From NCBI GenBank assembly GCA_015296075.1, contig DVDV01000376.1, forward strand, positions 1 through 37,716: a stretch of DNA of 37,716 nt. The letters run 5' to 3'. The DNA comes from Leptolyngbyaceae cyanobacterium M33_DOE_097 (GTDB lineage: Bacteria; Cyanobacteriota; Cyanobacteriia; Leptolyngbyales; Leptolyngbyaceae). This document shows positions 16,588 through 25,292 of the stretch, piece after piece. The translations under genes were made by a program, and so were the position numbers. The notes beneath the pieces are model-generated. The model was not told the origin of the DNA. It did not search any database and worked only from the letters and a program-made list of their open reading frames with translations. Every line of letters starts with the position of its first letter. The first letter of the stretch is position 1.

Positions 16588-19554
16588 CTAAACGTACTCC
16601 TCCATCGAAGGACACGTACACACCAGGTTGCGATCGCCATAGGCTTGATCCACTCGACCCACAGCCGCCCAAAACTTCGCTTCCTTTGTCCACTGAGTCG
16701 GATACACCGCTTGCTGACGCGAATAGGGGCGATTCCAGTCTTCGGTCAGCGCCAGGGCTGTATGGGGTGCATTCTTAAGCAAGTTATTTTGGCGATCGCT
16801 CTGACCCTGCTCAATCTGCCGGATCTCTGCGCGAATCGCAATCATGGCATCACAGAAGCGATCGAGCTCAAATTTAGACTCGCTCTCGGTTGGCTCCACC
16901 ATAATCGTGCCTGCCACAGGCCAGGAAACGGTGGGGGGATGGAAGCCATAGTCAATCAGGCGTTTGGCGATGTCATCCACCTCAATCTCAGCCGACTTTT
17001 TAAAAGGACGCAAATCGAGAATGCACTCGTGCGCGACCAACCCTTGCTTACCCTTATACAGCACGTCGTAGTGCCCCTCTAAACGTTTAGCAATGTAGTT
17101 GGCATTGAGAATCGCCACCTTTGTCGCGTCGGTCAGACCTTCACCACCCATCAAGGCAATATACATCCACGAAATCGGCAAAATGCTGGGGCTACCCCAG
17201 GGAGCCGCAGAAACAGGACCAATGCCCTGCTTGCCACCCATCTCAACCACCGGATGCTTAGGCAAGAAAGGAGCCAGATGTTTTGCAACCCCAATTGGTC
17301 CCATACCGGGACCACCGCCCCCATGCGGAATGCAGAACGTCTTATGCAAGTTAAGGTGGCACACGTCTGCCCCAAACTCAGCCGGGCGACACAACCCGAC
17401 CAACGCATTCAGGTTGGCTCCATCCATATAAACCTGACCACCATTGCTATGAATCACGTCACAAATGGCTTGAATGCTTTCTTCAAACACGCCGTGAGTT
17501 GAGGGATAGGTCACCATCAAAGCAGCAAGCGTCTCACGATATTTCTCTGCTTTAGCTGTCAAGTCAGCCACATCAATATTGCCCTCATTGTCGCAGGCAA
17601 CCGCTACCACCTGCATCCCTGCCATCACCGCACTCGCAGGATTCGTTCCATGCGCCGAAGTCGGAATCAAACAGACATTGCGATGGTCGTCTCCACGCGA
17701 GAGATGATACTCGCGAATCACCAACAACCCAGTGTACTCACCCTGCGAACCCGCATTTGGCTGCAGCGAGATAGCCGCAAAGCCTGTAATTTCAGCCAGC
17801 CATTGCTCTAGCTGCTCAAACAATTGTTGATAGCCATGCGTTTGATCCTCCGGCGCAAACGGATGAATTTGCCCAAACTCCGGCCAGGTAATTGGCACCA
17901 TTTCGCTGGTGGCATTGAGTTTCATCGTGCAAGAGCCCAGCGGAATCATCGCCGTTGCCAGCGACAAGTCTTTGCTTTGCAAGCGATAGAGATAGCGCAG
18001 TAGCTCCGTTTCAGAATGGTAGGAATTAAAGACCGGATGAGTCAAATACGGGCTTGTGCGTTGCAGATTGGCGGGGACAGGCGACTGCGGACACGCTAAC
18101 AGCAAATCTTCGGGGGTAAAGTGGGCAATGTGCTCGCCCGCAAAGATTTGAAACAGCGCAATCAAATCATCAGACGAAACGGTTTCATCGAGCGCAACAC
18201 AAATCGATCGCTCACTGATTTGCCGCAGGTTAATCCGATGAGAATGCGCCCGCGCTAAAATTTCTGGCGCTTTACCCGCACCGACATCCACACATAGCGT
18301 GTCAAAGTACGGTTCCGTTTGAGTTTTGTAGCCGAGCCGTTCTAGGCCAGTCGCCAAAATGCCAGTTAAGCAATGAATCCGATGGGCGATCGCCCGTAAC
18401 CCAGCAGGGCCATGATAGACCGCATAGGTACTGGCAATAATCGCCAACAAGACCTGCGCCGTACAGATATTGCTCGTCGCTTTATCGCGCCGAATATGTT
18501 GCTCTCGCGTTTGCAGAGCCAACCGCAACGCCCGCTGTCCGTGACTGTCTTTTGAGACACCGACCAGACGCCCTGGCAATTGCCGTTTAAACGCTTCTTT
18601 CGTTGCGAAGTAAGCGGCATGTGGCCCACCAAAACCAAGGGGCACCCCAAACCGTTGCGTATTGCCGATCGCAATATCTGCCCCAAATTCACCGGGGGGT
18701 TTGAGCAGCGTCAGGCTCAACAAGTCAGCCGCCACCGTCACCAGTGCCCCAGCTGCATGAGCGCGATCGCAAAACCCGCTGTAGTCATAAATCACACCAT
18801 TCGTTGCAGGGTATTGCAACAACACACCAAACACAGGCACATCAAAAGCAAAAGTGCGATGATCTCCCACAACCACCTCAATGCCCAGTGGTTGAGCGCG
18901 GGTTTGCAGAACGGCGATCGTTTGAGGATGGCACGCTTCTGACACCCAAAACGTTTTCGACTTCGTTTTAGTTGCCCCAAAGCTCATAGTCATGGCTTCT
19001 GCCGCAGCCGTCGCCTCATCCAACAGAGACGCATTGGCAATTTCCAACCCGGTCAGGTCCGTCACCATTGTTTGAAAGTTCAGCAGCGCTTCCAGGCGAC
19101 CCTGAGCAATCTCTGGCTGGTAGGGAGTATATTGCGTGTACCAACCTGGATTCTCCAGAATATTGCGCTGAATCACAGTTGGCGTAATGCAATTGTGATA
19201 ACCCATGCCGATATAAGAACGGTAGACCCGATTCTCAACGGCAATTTCCTTCAGCTCTTGCAGCAGCTCATACTCGCTCTTGGCCTGCTCTAAGTGCAGG
19301 GGCTTCTTTTGGCGCAGACTCGCTGGCACCGTCGCGTCAATTAACGCATCTAAACTTTCAAAGCCCAACACAGCCAGCATGGCGCGAATGTCTTCGGGTG
19401 TCGGGCCAATGTGGCGATCGCAAAAACGGTCGGTCAACGCGAGCGGATTCGAGATCGGATTCATCGAGACTAAACCAGGTGCTTTACCAACCTTATCAGC
19501 CCCATTTGTTGAACCGTTTTCTTGCTTGTTTACACCAACGCTGACGTGCTCCAT
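16588..19554 (-). CDS. gcvP: Glycine dehydrogenase (decarboxylating), P-protein
   Basis: A 988-residue PLP enzyme that decarboxylates glycine and passes the aminomethyl group to the lipoyl arm of GcvH. In cyanobacteria this is the photorespiratory and one-carbon route. It is the full-length single-chain form: the N-terminal half begins at [11 protein letters not shown], and the C-terminal half has the PLP lysine K738 in [16 protein letters not shown] with the glycine-rich loop after it. AGAGG sits six bases before the ATG at 19554. A 45-residue low-homology N-terminal extension precedes the conserved core; start choice within it is uncertain. gcvH lies 336 bp upstream on the same strand, too far for tight coupling. 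Confidence 0.98.
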   Translation of the reverse strand: MEHVSVGVNKQENGSTNGADKVGKAPGLVSMNPISNPLALTDRFCDRHIGPTPEDIRAMLAVLGFESLDALIDATVPASLRQKKPLHLEQAKSEYELLQELKEIAVENRVYRSYIGMGYHNCITPTVIQRNILENPGWYTQYTPYQPEIAQGRLEALLNFQTMVTDLTGLEIANASLLDEATAAAEAMTMSFGATKTKSKTFWVSEACHPQTIAVLQTRAQPLGIEVVVGDHRTFAFDVPVFGVLLQYPATNGVIYDYSGFCDRAHAAGALVTVAADLLSLTLLKPPGEFGADIAIGNTQRFGVPLGFGGPHAAYFATKEAFKRQLPGRLVGVSKDSHGQRALRLALQTREQHIRRDKATSNICTAQVLLAIIASTYAVYHGPAGLRAIAHRIHCLTGILATGLERLGYKTQTEPYFDTLCVDVGAGKAPEILARAHSHRINLRQISERSICVALDETVSSDDLIALFQIFAGEHIAHFTPEDLLLACPQSPVPANLQRTSPYLTHPVFNSYHSETELLRYLYRLQSKDLSLATAMIPLGSCTMKLNATSEMVPITWPEFGQIHPFAPEDQTHGYQQLFEQLEQWLAEITGFAAISLQPNAGSQGEYTGLLVIREYHLSRGDDHRNVCLIPTSAHGTNPASAVMAGMQVVAVACDNEGNIDVADLTAKAEKYRETLAALMVTYPSTHGVFEESIQAICDVIHSNGGQVYMDGANLNALVGLCRPAEFGADVCHLNLHKTFCIPHGGGGPGMGPIGVAKHLAPFLPKHPVVEMGGKQGIGPVSAAPWGSPSILPISWMYIALMGGEGLTDATKVAILNANYIAKRLEGHYDVLYKGKQGLVAHECILDLRPFKKSAEIEVDDIAKRLIDYGFHPPTVSWPVAGTIMVEPTESESKFELDRFCDAMIAIRAEIRQIEQGQSDRQNNLLKNAPHTALALTEDWNRPYSRQQAVYPTQWTKEAKFWAAVGRVDQAYGDRNLVCTCPSMEEYV

Positions 19555-19890
19555 GCTTGCCTCTAAATGCTGCTTCTGGAAAAGTTAATTGGACTCACTC
19601 CCACGAGCGAGGTTTATCTTCATATTTTGCAACAATTTAACTAGAACCGCAGACTGACATGACTCAACTTTGAATCGTGATCGGTTCTATCTTGACGGTA
19701 ATTGAGCAAAAGGGTGGTCATGTTGACTCGCTTCACCCAGAGCCAAAATCCGCTCAGAGTGCTGAGGAGAAGCCAATCCGCTCAGACAACTAACGCCTGC
19801 GATCGCACGCCACAAACACTTCAAACCAACCCTTCAACCCACTTTCTTACAATAGTAGAAAATATTTTATAGCCCCACATTTGTCGGCAG
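19555..19890. other. Upstream region of gcvP with direct repeats and a candidate promoter
   Basis: No gene is seen in these 336 bp. On the minus strand TTGAGT (19662-19667) and TAGTTA (19638-19643), 18 bp apart, form a possible gcvP promoter. Farther upstream AATCCGCTCAGA occurs twice (19747-19758 and 19775-19786), each preceded by AGCC, with a short hairpin between the copies. No glycine-riboswitch core was recognised. Confidence 0.5.
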
Positions 19891-20280
19891 CTACTCCCCT
19901 TCGACCTGAGCCTTGTAATCATCAGCCGTCAGCGTCTCATCAAGATCTTCCAGGTTTTCGACCTGCACCTTAATCAACCAGGCTTCACCATAGGGGTCGT
20001 CTGCCAACTGTTCTGGCGCGTCTAGCAATGGGGTATTGACTGCTAGCACAGTGCCAGAAACGGGTGCATTCAGGTCTTCAACGGCTTTCACCGATTCTAC
20101 TGTGCCAAACTTCTCACCTTTCTCAATCGTGTCGCCCACATCTGGCAACTCTAGAAACACAATGTCACCCAGTTGATCGACAGCGAAGGCAGTAACGCCA
20201 ATCGTTGCGGTTTCGTCGATCAATCGCACATATTCGTGGGTATCAAGGTACTTTAATTCCGGTGGATACTCAAAAGGCAT
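19891..20280 (-). CDS. gcvH: Glycine cleavage system H-protein (lipoyl carrier)
   Basis: A 129-residue lipoyl-domain protein that shuttles the aminomethyl intermediate between GcvP, GcvT and the L-protein. The lipoylated lysine is K65 in [12 protein letters not shown]. The flanking [14 protein letters not shown] and [13 protein letters not shown] segments form the two halves of the barrel. TGAGGT lies just upstream of the ATG. It stands between gcvT (244 bp upstream) and gcvP (336 bp downstream), all leftward. The lipoamide dehydrogenase gene is not in the window. Confidence 0.98.
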   Translation of the reverse strand: MPFEYPPELKYLDTHEYVRLIDETATIGVTAFAVDQLGDIVFLELPDVGDTIEKGEKFGTVESVKAVEDLNAPVSGTVLAVNTPLLDAPEQLADDPYGEAWLIKVQVENLEDLDETLTADDYKAQVEGE

Positions 20281-20524
20281 AAAACCTCACGCAAACTAAC
20301 GTAAAATCGACTGTTTTGTCGTAATTTTGCTACTTACCGCCTAATTGCTTCTGATTTACCCAAGCAAGGAGATGTGGGGTTTAGCTTCCTGTTCCTCGCT
20401 TCAGTGTTACAAGCATTTAGCAATTACTGACTTCAACACAGAGAGTATAGATAAGTCGAGCTTAGAATTCCACTATTTCCTAACTTCTCACTCTATTTCT
20501 TAAACTCACAAGTTCTCAAGCAAC

Positions 20525-21637
20525 CTAGCTCGTCGCAGAGGGGATAACACGCTCAACCCGACGATAAAACGGCTTTTTAACCACCGTCGCCGGATACAAC
20601 TTGCCCCGAATTTCGACCTCAAGCGCTTGACCGACTTTGGCAAACTCAGATGACACATAAGCCAGCGCGATCGCCCGTTCTAGCGTGGGGGACATCGTGC
20701 CACTCGTGACCTCACCCACACTGTTTCCCGTGACCACCACCGGATAGCCATGTCGCGCAATGTTGCGCCCCTCCATCTGTAGCCCCACCAGCTTGCGCGG
20801 CACCCCGTTTTGCTTTTGCTGCTCTAAAACAGAGCGACCGATAAAATCACCCTTGCTATCGAGGTGCACCAGCCAACCCAGGCCAGCTTCCAGCGGGGTT
20901 GTGTGGTCGTCGATATCCTGACCGTAGAGACACATCGCCGCTTCGAGCCGCAACGTATCACGCGCCCCCAAACCGCAGGGAGTCACACCCGCCTCTAACA
21001 GCGATCGCCACAATTCTTTGCCGGATGCCTCACCCAGCATCACCTCAAAGCCATCTTCTCCGGTGTAGCCAGTCCGAGCCAGAAAAGCAGGTTGCCCAAA
21101 AATCTCCGCTTCCAAATGCCCAAACGCTTTCACAGCCAGCAGATCAGGCGCGACAAAAGGTTGCAATTGAGCGATCGCCGCTGGGCCTTGAATCGCTAAC
21201 AACACCTTCTCATCCGACACATCCTGAAAATCTATATCCTTCAGGTGTTCTAAAATCCAGGCTTTGTCTTTGTCCTTAGTGGCAGCATTGACAATCGCGG
21301 CCCAACGCTCCTCACCATTTGAGTCAGTGCCCTGGTAATAGAAAATCAAATCATCAATAATGCCCGCTTCTGGGTTGAGCAAAACGGTGTATTGCGCCGC
21401 CCCTGGCTGTAAACGGCTCAAATCAGAGGGAACAAGAGTCTGCAACTGGTTCAGCACCCCCTGCCCCTTGAACAGGAAATTGCCCATGTGCGAAATATCA
21501 AACACTCCGGCACCCGTTCGAACGGCGTGATGCTCGCGCGTAATCCCGCTGAACTGAATGGGCATCTCCCACCCAGAAAACTCAGTCATCCGGGCGTTTT
21601 GCTGTTTGATCAGATCGTAGAGAGGAGTTCTTTTCAA
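20525..21637 (-). CDS. gcvT: Aminomethyltransferase, glycine cleavage T-protein
   Basis: A 370-residue folate enzyme that transfers the methylene group from lipoyl-bound aminomethyl to tetrahydrofolate and releases ammonia. Family marks are [15 protein letters not shown] near the N-terminus, DISHMG (about 47-52), the folate-site region ending [12 protein letters not shown], and [18 protein letters not shown]. The apparent start is TTG at 21637 with no clear ribosome site; no in-frame ATG or better start lies nearby. The preceding gene ends 45 bp upstream, so gcvT may be translated from a longer transcript that starts at 22117 or beyond. Confidence 0.96.
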   Translation of the reverse strand: MKRTPLYDLIKQQNARMTEFSGWEMPIQFSGITREHHAVRTGAGVFDISHMGNFLFKGQGVLNQLQTLVPSDLSRLQPGAAQYTVLLNPEAGIIDDLIFYYQGTDSNGEERWAAIVNAATKDKDKAWILEHLKDIDFQDVSDEKVLLAIQGPAAIAQLQPFVAPDLLAVKAFGHLEAEIFGQPAFLARTGYTGEDGFEVMLGEASGKELWRSLLEAGVTPCGLGARDTLRLEAAMCLYGQDIDDHTTPLEAGLGWLVHLDSKGDFIGRSVLEQQKQNGVPRKLVGLQMEGRNIARHGYPVVVTGNSVGEVTSGTMSPTLERAIALAYVSSEFAKVGQALEVEIRGKLYPATVVKKPFYRRVERVIPSATS

Positions 21638-21682
21638 AATCGGGTAAAAGCAGACAATAAATTTGAGTCGGTGTGAAGCTGC

Positions 21683-22117
21683 CTAGGTCGAGAAAAAATC
21701 TTGGGGCATTGCGATCGCCAACAAATCAGGCTCAACCCAGCCAAATCGAGCCTCAACCGACATCAATCGCGCTCGACTGTAATAGTGAAAGACCGAATGC
21801 TGATCAGCGTAAGCAATCAACTGATCAGCCAGTTCATCCAACGAGGGCGATCGGTCAGCTTGCTGTAAAAATTGGGCGATCAGCCAGACATAAAAGCGCG
21901 TAATGGTTTCGTGATAACCCTGCGTCTCCGTGTTCGCAACACCACAGGCAACATTGTATTGTCGGATGCGATCGCGCAAAAAAATTAGCGACTGCCCCGG
22001 CGACAGTTGCATCACATACCACAGGCCCACTCGCAAATGAGCGGCATGAGTCCATTCTGATTTAGGCAACCGACCTTCAAGAAACAACTGAACCGTGCTT
22101 TCTGTCTGAGTCAGCAT
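21683..22117 (-). CDS. Conserved hypothetical protein
   Basis: A 144-residue soluble protein not assigned to a named family. Conserved-looking features are WTHAAHLRVGLWYV near 22-35, GYHETITRFYVW (about 67-78), and an FHYYSRARLMS segment near 113-123. The repeated histidine-containing motifs (H, HL, HET, HYY) could be metal or substrate ligands, but this is speculation. It ends 45 bp before gcvT on the same strand and may be cotranscribed with it. A small hairpin (AGGCA/TGCCT) lies just upstream of its ATG, between it and yggT. Confidence 0.75.
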   Translation of the reverse strand: MLTQTESTVQLFLEGRLPKSEWTHAAHLRVGLWYVMQLSPGQSLIFLRDRIRQYNVACGVANTETQGYHETITRFYVWLIAQFLQQADRSPSLDELADQLIAYADQHSVFHYYSRARLMSVEARFGWVEPDLLAIAMPQDFFST

Positions 22118-22162
22118 AAAACCAGGCAGAGTGCCTCAGAAATTGGACTCACTCTCCATTCT

Positions 22163-22444
22163 TTAGTACATAGCTGATGGGATTGCTGCCACAGCTCGTT
22201 GAACAAACTGCAGTAACATAAACGCCAAAATCGGCGAAAAATCGATCCCACCCAGTGGGGGAATAAAAGACCGGAAGACGTTGAGGTAAGGATCGGTAAT
22301 TTGGCTCAGCGCTGCAAAAGGCTGATTGTACCAATCAACATTGGGAAACCAGCTCAGCAGAATGCGAATAAACAACAGCAAAGTGTAAATCGTGAGAAAG
22401 GTGCTGAGAGTGCTTACCAACGTATTAATTGCTTGTGGATCCAT
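22163..22444 (-). CDS. YggT family membrane protein
   Basis: A 93-residue protein with two membrane segments (FLTIYTLLLFIRILLSWF and the C-terminal FSPILAFMLLQFVQRAV). The linker NVDWYNQPFAALSQITDPYLNVFRSFIPP is the YggT signature. In plastids and cyanobacteria the family (YLMG/CCB3) is linked to nucleoid distribution and cytochrome b6f haem attachment. The start at ATG 22444 is preferred over a TTG at 22474, because AGAGGA then lies about 12 bases upstream. A 10-bp AT-rich hairpin (22478-22499) precedes the gene. Confidence 0.92.
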   Translation of the reverse strand: MDPQAINTLVSTLSTFLTIYTLLLFIRILLSWFPNVDWYNQPFAALSQITDPYLNVFRSFIPPLGGIDFSPILAFMLLQFVQRAVAAIPSAMY

Positions 22445-22608
22445 AGCTGTAATGATTCCTCTTTCAGCTGCCAATTATCAAAGTGACTAAAATTTTTTAG
22501 CCACACAATTCATATTCGAGTTTAGCATTCCTATTCAAAGACGAGCCGCGTCAATGTGAAGAGCCTAAAGGTTCTCAGTCTACCGATCTATCTACCTGAC
22601 TGGATCGA

Positions 22609-22926
22609 TCAATTCTCGCGGTTTGCCGGGGGCGCTTTGTCGGCTGTGGCATGTCCGCCATTGATGCCGCCAAGCTGCTGACGGACATCATCGATCGCGT
22701 CATTTAACTGAGCAATTTTTCCTTCTAGCTTGCGGCGGGCAACTTCCATATCAACGGGTTTGCCTTTGGGGGCTGCAAGCGTTCTGGGTTTACCTTCGGG
22801 CAAATTTTCGGGATCTTCTTCGGTGGTCAGGCGTGATGCCGTAATGGCTCCCAAAACACCACCAACAACGCCACCCACCAGAGTGCCCAGTAAAAAACCA
22901 CCTAAAAAGTTATCTCGCTGACTCAT
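22609..22926 (-). CDS. Small glycine-zipper membrane protein, conserved hypothetical
   Basis: A 105-residue protein starting MSQRDNF. A single hydrophobic glycine-rich segment, GGFLLGTLVGGVVGGVLGAI (about 8-27), resembles a glycine zipper or a YtxH-type membrane anchor. A charged linker with PEGKPRTLAAPKGKP follows, then a short predicted coiled coil (ARRKLEGKIAQLNDAIDDVRQQL). The start at 22926 is chosen over an upstream codon at 23010 that would lie inside upp. It follows upp by 37 bp on the same strand and is probably cotranscribed with it. Function unknown. Confidence 0.75.
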   Translation of the reverse strand: MSQRDNFLGGFLLGTLVGGVVGGVLGAITASRLTTEEDPENLPEGKPRTLAAPKGKPVDMEVARRKLEGKIAQLNDAIDDVRQQLGGINGGHATADKAPPANREN

Positions 22927-22963
22927 AACTAAAATAACCCCGTCGCTCTCTGCTCTTATTGTG

Positions 22964-23614
22964 TCACGTACCAAAGGTGCGATCGCCTGCGTCGCCCAAA
23001 CCCGGAACAATGAAGCCGCGATCGTTCACCGTTTCATCAATCATTGCCGCAAAGATTGCCAGCGCTGGATAATTTGCTCCTAATTTTTGTAACGCCATCG
23101 GAGCGGCAACAACTGAAATAATTCGGACATGCGCCGGATCAACACCCCGCTTCACCAACTCACCCATGGTTGCCATAATCGTGCCGCCTGTAGCCAGCAT
23201 CGGCTCTGAGATCAACACTCGTGTCTCAGGCGCAAACTGCTCAGGAAACTTATTGAGATAACAGGTCGCCTCTAAAGTCTCTTCATCACGCGCAAAACCG
23301 ATGTGATAAATCGACGCTAACGGCAACAGAGCCTGTGCCCCATCGAGCAATGCCAGCCCCGCCCGCAAAATTGGCACCACCACAGTTGGCACCTCTGGGT
23401 CAATAAACTTTGCCGGACAAGGAGCCAACGGCGTTTCAACCATCAGTTCTTTGGTTGGCAACCATTCTCGAATCGCTTCATAGGTCAGCCAGCGCCCTAA
23501 CTCTGTCATCGCACTGCGAAACAGCACATTCGGAGTCGAAGCATCTCGTGCGACACCTAACCAATGCTGAATCAAGGGATGAGGAGGAACGTAAACGCGC
23601 AATTGCTGAGTCAT
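22964..23614 (-). CDS. upp: Uracil phosphoribosyltransferase
   Basis: A 216-residue pyrimidine-salvage enzyme converting uracil and PRPP to UMP. The PRPP loop is EPMLATGGT (137-145). The uracil-binding C-terminus reads IVPGLGDAGDRTFGT. The PILRAGLALLDGA segment (81-93) is also diagnostic. The PRPP loop carries Glu137 where many bacterial enzymes have Asp in DPMLATGGS, a conservative change. No strong ribosome site precedes the ATG. It is divergent from the GNAT gene across 227 bp and followed closely by the glycine-zipper gene. Confidence 0.97.
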   Translation of the reverse strand: MTQQLRVYVPPHPLIQHWLGVARDASTPNVLFRSAMTELGRWLTYEAIREWLPTKELMVETPLAPCPAKFIDPEVPTVVVPILRAGLALLDGAQALLPLASIYHIGFARDEETLEATCYLNKFPEQFAPETRVLISEPMLATGGTIMATMGELVKRGVDPAHVRIISVVAAPMALQKLGANYPALAIFAAMIDETVNDRGFIVPGLGDAGDRTFGT

Positions 23615-23841
23615 AAGAGCGAGAGAAAGCTAGCGCTATCCATCATACTTCTTCCGGTTCAATCCAATTTTTGAATCCTGTGCTTTTTTGCTCGCGATCG
23701 CAAAAATTTGCGCCCTCTCAAGTAGATTGTGTTAGCCGCAACCCACCCAGCCCGTCAAGCCACAGCCTTACGTTACACTTTAGCGAAGCCTTGCCGCAGG
23801 CTTTAAGCCCCAGAAAATTTAGCCTTAGCGGAGCGATCGCG

Positions 23842-24306
23842 ATGCAAATTCGCCTGTTTCAACCAGAAGATGCCACCCAAATCGCCCAACTCTTTCATGA
23901 CACCGTGCGTGAAATCAATCGCCGTGATTACTCTGCGAGCCAGGTAGAAGCCTGGGCACCCGATGACCTCAATTTTCGCAATTGGGCTGAGACCTGCGCT
24001 CAACGATTTACCTTTGTTGCCGATGCTGGGGGCACCATCGCAGGCTTTGGCGAGCTAGAGGCTGACGGTCACATCGACTGCTTTTTTTGCCACAAAGACT
24101 ATCAGGGCAAGGGCATTGGGCAGCAGATTTATCAGGCGATCGAGACAAAAGCGTTAGAGTTGTCGCTTCAGCGATTGTTTGTTGAGGCCAGCATCACAGC
24201 TAAACCCTTCTTTGAACGGATGGGCTTTACCCTGATCAACGAGCAAACCGTTTCAGCCAGAGGCGAAAGCTTTATCAACTACGTCATGGAAAAAGAACTG
24301 AGCTAA
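23842..24306 (+). CDS. GNAT family N-acetyltransferase
   Basis: A 154-residue acetyltransferase. The acetyl-CoA loop is YQGKGIGQQIYQAIE (about 90-104), and the C-terminal KPFFERMGF strand completes the fold. The N-terminal segment HDTVREINRRDYSASQVEAWAP is characteristic of the YafP-like subgroup, whose substrates are mostly unknown. ATG 23842 is preferred over a TTG 171 bp upstream because GGAG lies directly before it and the domain begins there. Its stop lies 3 bp from the end of the convergent Nudix gene. A small-molecule or protein substrate cannot be chosen from sequence. Confidence 0.9.
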   Translation: MQIRLFQPEDATQIAQLFHDTVREINRRDYSASQVEAWAPDDLNFRNWAETCAQRFTFVADAGGTIAGFGELEADGHIDCFFCHKDYQGKGIGQQIYQAIETKALELSLQRLFVEASITAKPFFERMGFTLINEQTVSARGESFINYVMEKELS

Positions 24307-24309
24307 GCA

Positions 24310-24717
24310 TTAAACCTGTTGCAATAACCGAGGCCAGACAAACTCAGTCACCAGCGGCGCAACAGATTGATGAATTGGAGCCGCGATCGCCTGCCAAAAA
24401 ATTTCTTCGATTTCATTTTGCGGCAGCGGCTCCCCCACGAGTGCCCCCTGATAAACACTTGCCGTAATCAGCGTATCGGCTTCATTAGCGGCTGCAACCG
24501 TCACCTGCCCCCAAAAGTCAAAGCTGTCTGGAGCGATCGCGCAACCAATCTCTTCTTGCACCTCTCGCGTCAGTGCCGCAATATCGTCTTCCCCGGTAGC
24601 CAGTTTGCCACCAGGAAACATAAACCGTTGCGTGTGGCGCTTTCTCACAAGCAACAAATGGCGATCTCGCACAAACACCCCTGCCACAACCGAAATCACT
24701 GCTGCCGACACAACCAC
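24310..24717 (-). CDS. Nudix hydrolase, MutT-like
   Basis: A 135-residue single-domain Nudix protein that hydrolyses a nucleoside-diphosphate-linked compound. The Nudix box is complete from G37 to C59 (GX5EX7REVQEEIGC: E43, R51-E52, E55-E56). FMFPGGKL precedes it. The size and the KRHTQRFMFPGGK lead-in fit the MutT or general-purpose class, and substrates could be oxidised nucleotides. The start is GTG with AAGG close upstream; a second GTG two codons later is possible. It converges on the GNAT gene with a 3-bp gap. Confidence 0.9.
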   Translation of the reverse strand: MVVSAAVISVVAGVFVRDRHLLLVRKRHTQRFMFPGGKLATGEDDIAALTREVQEEIGCAIAPDSFDFWGQVTVAAANEADTLITASVYQGALVGEPLPQNEIEEIFWQAIAAPIHQSVAPLVTEFVWPRLLQQV

Positions 24718-24800
24718 CTACCTTGCCTGACTTGCCACAATTTTACGCCCATCATCCTACCGAGTTGAACCATGCCACAACGATCGCCCTCGTAGCCTCC

Positions 24801-24994
24801 GCCTCACCCCACCCGTACCTTCTGCCAGCGATCGAAGCATCAAACTTGCAACCCGTACCACTTGGCTAGCCAACCATTCAACACCTACCGACACCACCTT
24901 GCGGGGGTCGTAGGGGAGTGAGTCCCCTACACAGCGGGGGCGCGGGGGAAGTCCCCCGATCTGGCGGCTCCGCCGCCCCCAAAACTTCGCTTTA
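24801..24994. repeat. Dispersed hairpin-rich repeat, copy 1
   Basis: About 194 bp that match copy 2 at 30395-30589, nearly identical over the last 100 bp and partly diverged before that. The conserved block holds three hairpins: GTAGGGGA/TCCCCTAC (24910-24930), CGGGGG/CCCCCG (24943-24958) and GGCGG/CCGCC (24963-24974). Both copies begin GCCTCA, share GGCTAGCCAACCATTC, and end TTCGCTTTA. Confidence 0.85.
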
Positions 24995-25115
24995 TCCTGT
25001 TCTAACCCAAACGCTCCAGCCCCTCCTTCTCAAAAGCACAAATCCGCAGATAAAGGCGAGCTAGTAAGGCAACCGCTACATTCAGATTTGCCACTTGAGA
25101 AAGCAACCAAATCTA

Positions 25116-25144
25116 TTGACAATTATTTTCAATAAGACTATCTT
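25116..25144 (+). promoter_or_regulatory. Sigma70-type promoter upstream of the crtH-proximal RNA
   Basis: TTGACA (25116-25121) and TATCTT (25139-25144) are exactly 17 bp apart. Transcription would start near 25151, 30 bp before the terminator stem at 25181. Confidence 0.7.
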
Positions 25145-25150
25145 GAATTT

Positions 25151-25214
25151 AGTGTTCTCCTCTCTAAAGGATCGGCAGGTGGGATTGGTCGGCAGTTTTG
25201 ACCAGTCCCTTTTT
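25151..25214 (+). ncRNA. Candidate small RNA (about 65 nt) upstream of crtH
   Basis: A near-consensus promoter (25116-25144) is followed at about 65 nt by an intrinsic terminator, leaving no room for a protein. The predicted 5' part has a CU-rich stretch GUUCUCCUCUCU, which can form a small UCCU/AGGA hairpin and could pair with purine-rich ribosome sites. The 3' part is the terminator stem. This design resembles known cyanobacterial regulatory RNAs such as PsrR1 and Yfr1, though homology could not be tested. The alternative is a terminated leader (attenuator) of crtH. Confidence 0.5.
25181..25214 (+). terminator. Rho-independent terminator upstream of crtH
   Basis: GGGATTGGTC (25181-25190) pairs with GACCAGTCCC (25200-25209), a 10-bp stem with one G-T pair and a 9-nt loop, followed by five T residues. 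Confidence 0.8.
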
Positions 25215-25227
25215 GTTTGTGCAGGGT

Positions 25228-25255
25228 TTGACACCACTTACCGATAGACTAATAG
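25228..25255 (+). promoter_or_regulatory. Candidate crtH promoter
   Basis: TTGACA (25228-25233) and TAATAG (25250-25255) are 16 bp apart, directly after the terminator. The start would lie about 30 bp before the crtH ATG. A CCACT/AGTGG inverted repeat spans the spacer and -10 region and could bind a regulator. Confidence 0.5.
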
Positions 25256-25292
25256 TGGATAAAGACTGTTACAAATCGCGATCGCTCAAGTC

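Larger units (their letters stand above)
24718..25292. other. Intergenic region upstream of crtH holding a repeat and a small RNA candidate
   Basis: The first half contains copy 1 of a hairpin-rich dispersed repeat. The second half contains two consecutive promoter-like elements with a terminator hairpin between them, listed separately. No protein-coding frame is supported. Confidence 0.7.

Noticed and set aside
16645-17502. Several open frames opposite gcvP
   Set aside because: They are antisense shadows of a highly conserved gene with biased codon use; no independent features.
19555-21682. Glycine riboswitch in front of gcvT, gcvH or gcvP
   Set aside because: The three upstream gaps were read on the minus strand for the conserved tandem aptamer core, and none was recognised.
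25181-25214. Terminator of the leftward Nudix gene
   Set aside because: The T-run follows on the plus strand and the Nudix gene reads left from 24717, so this hairpin cannot serve it.
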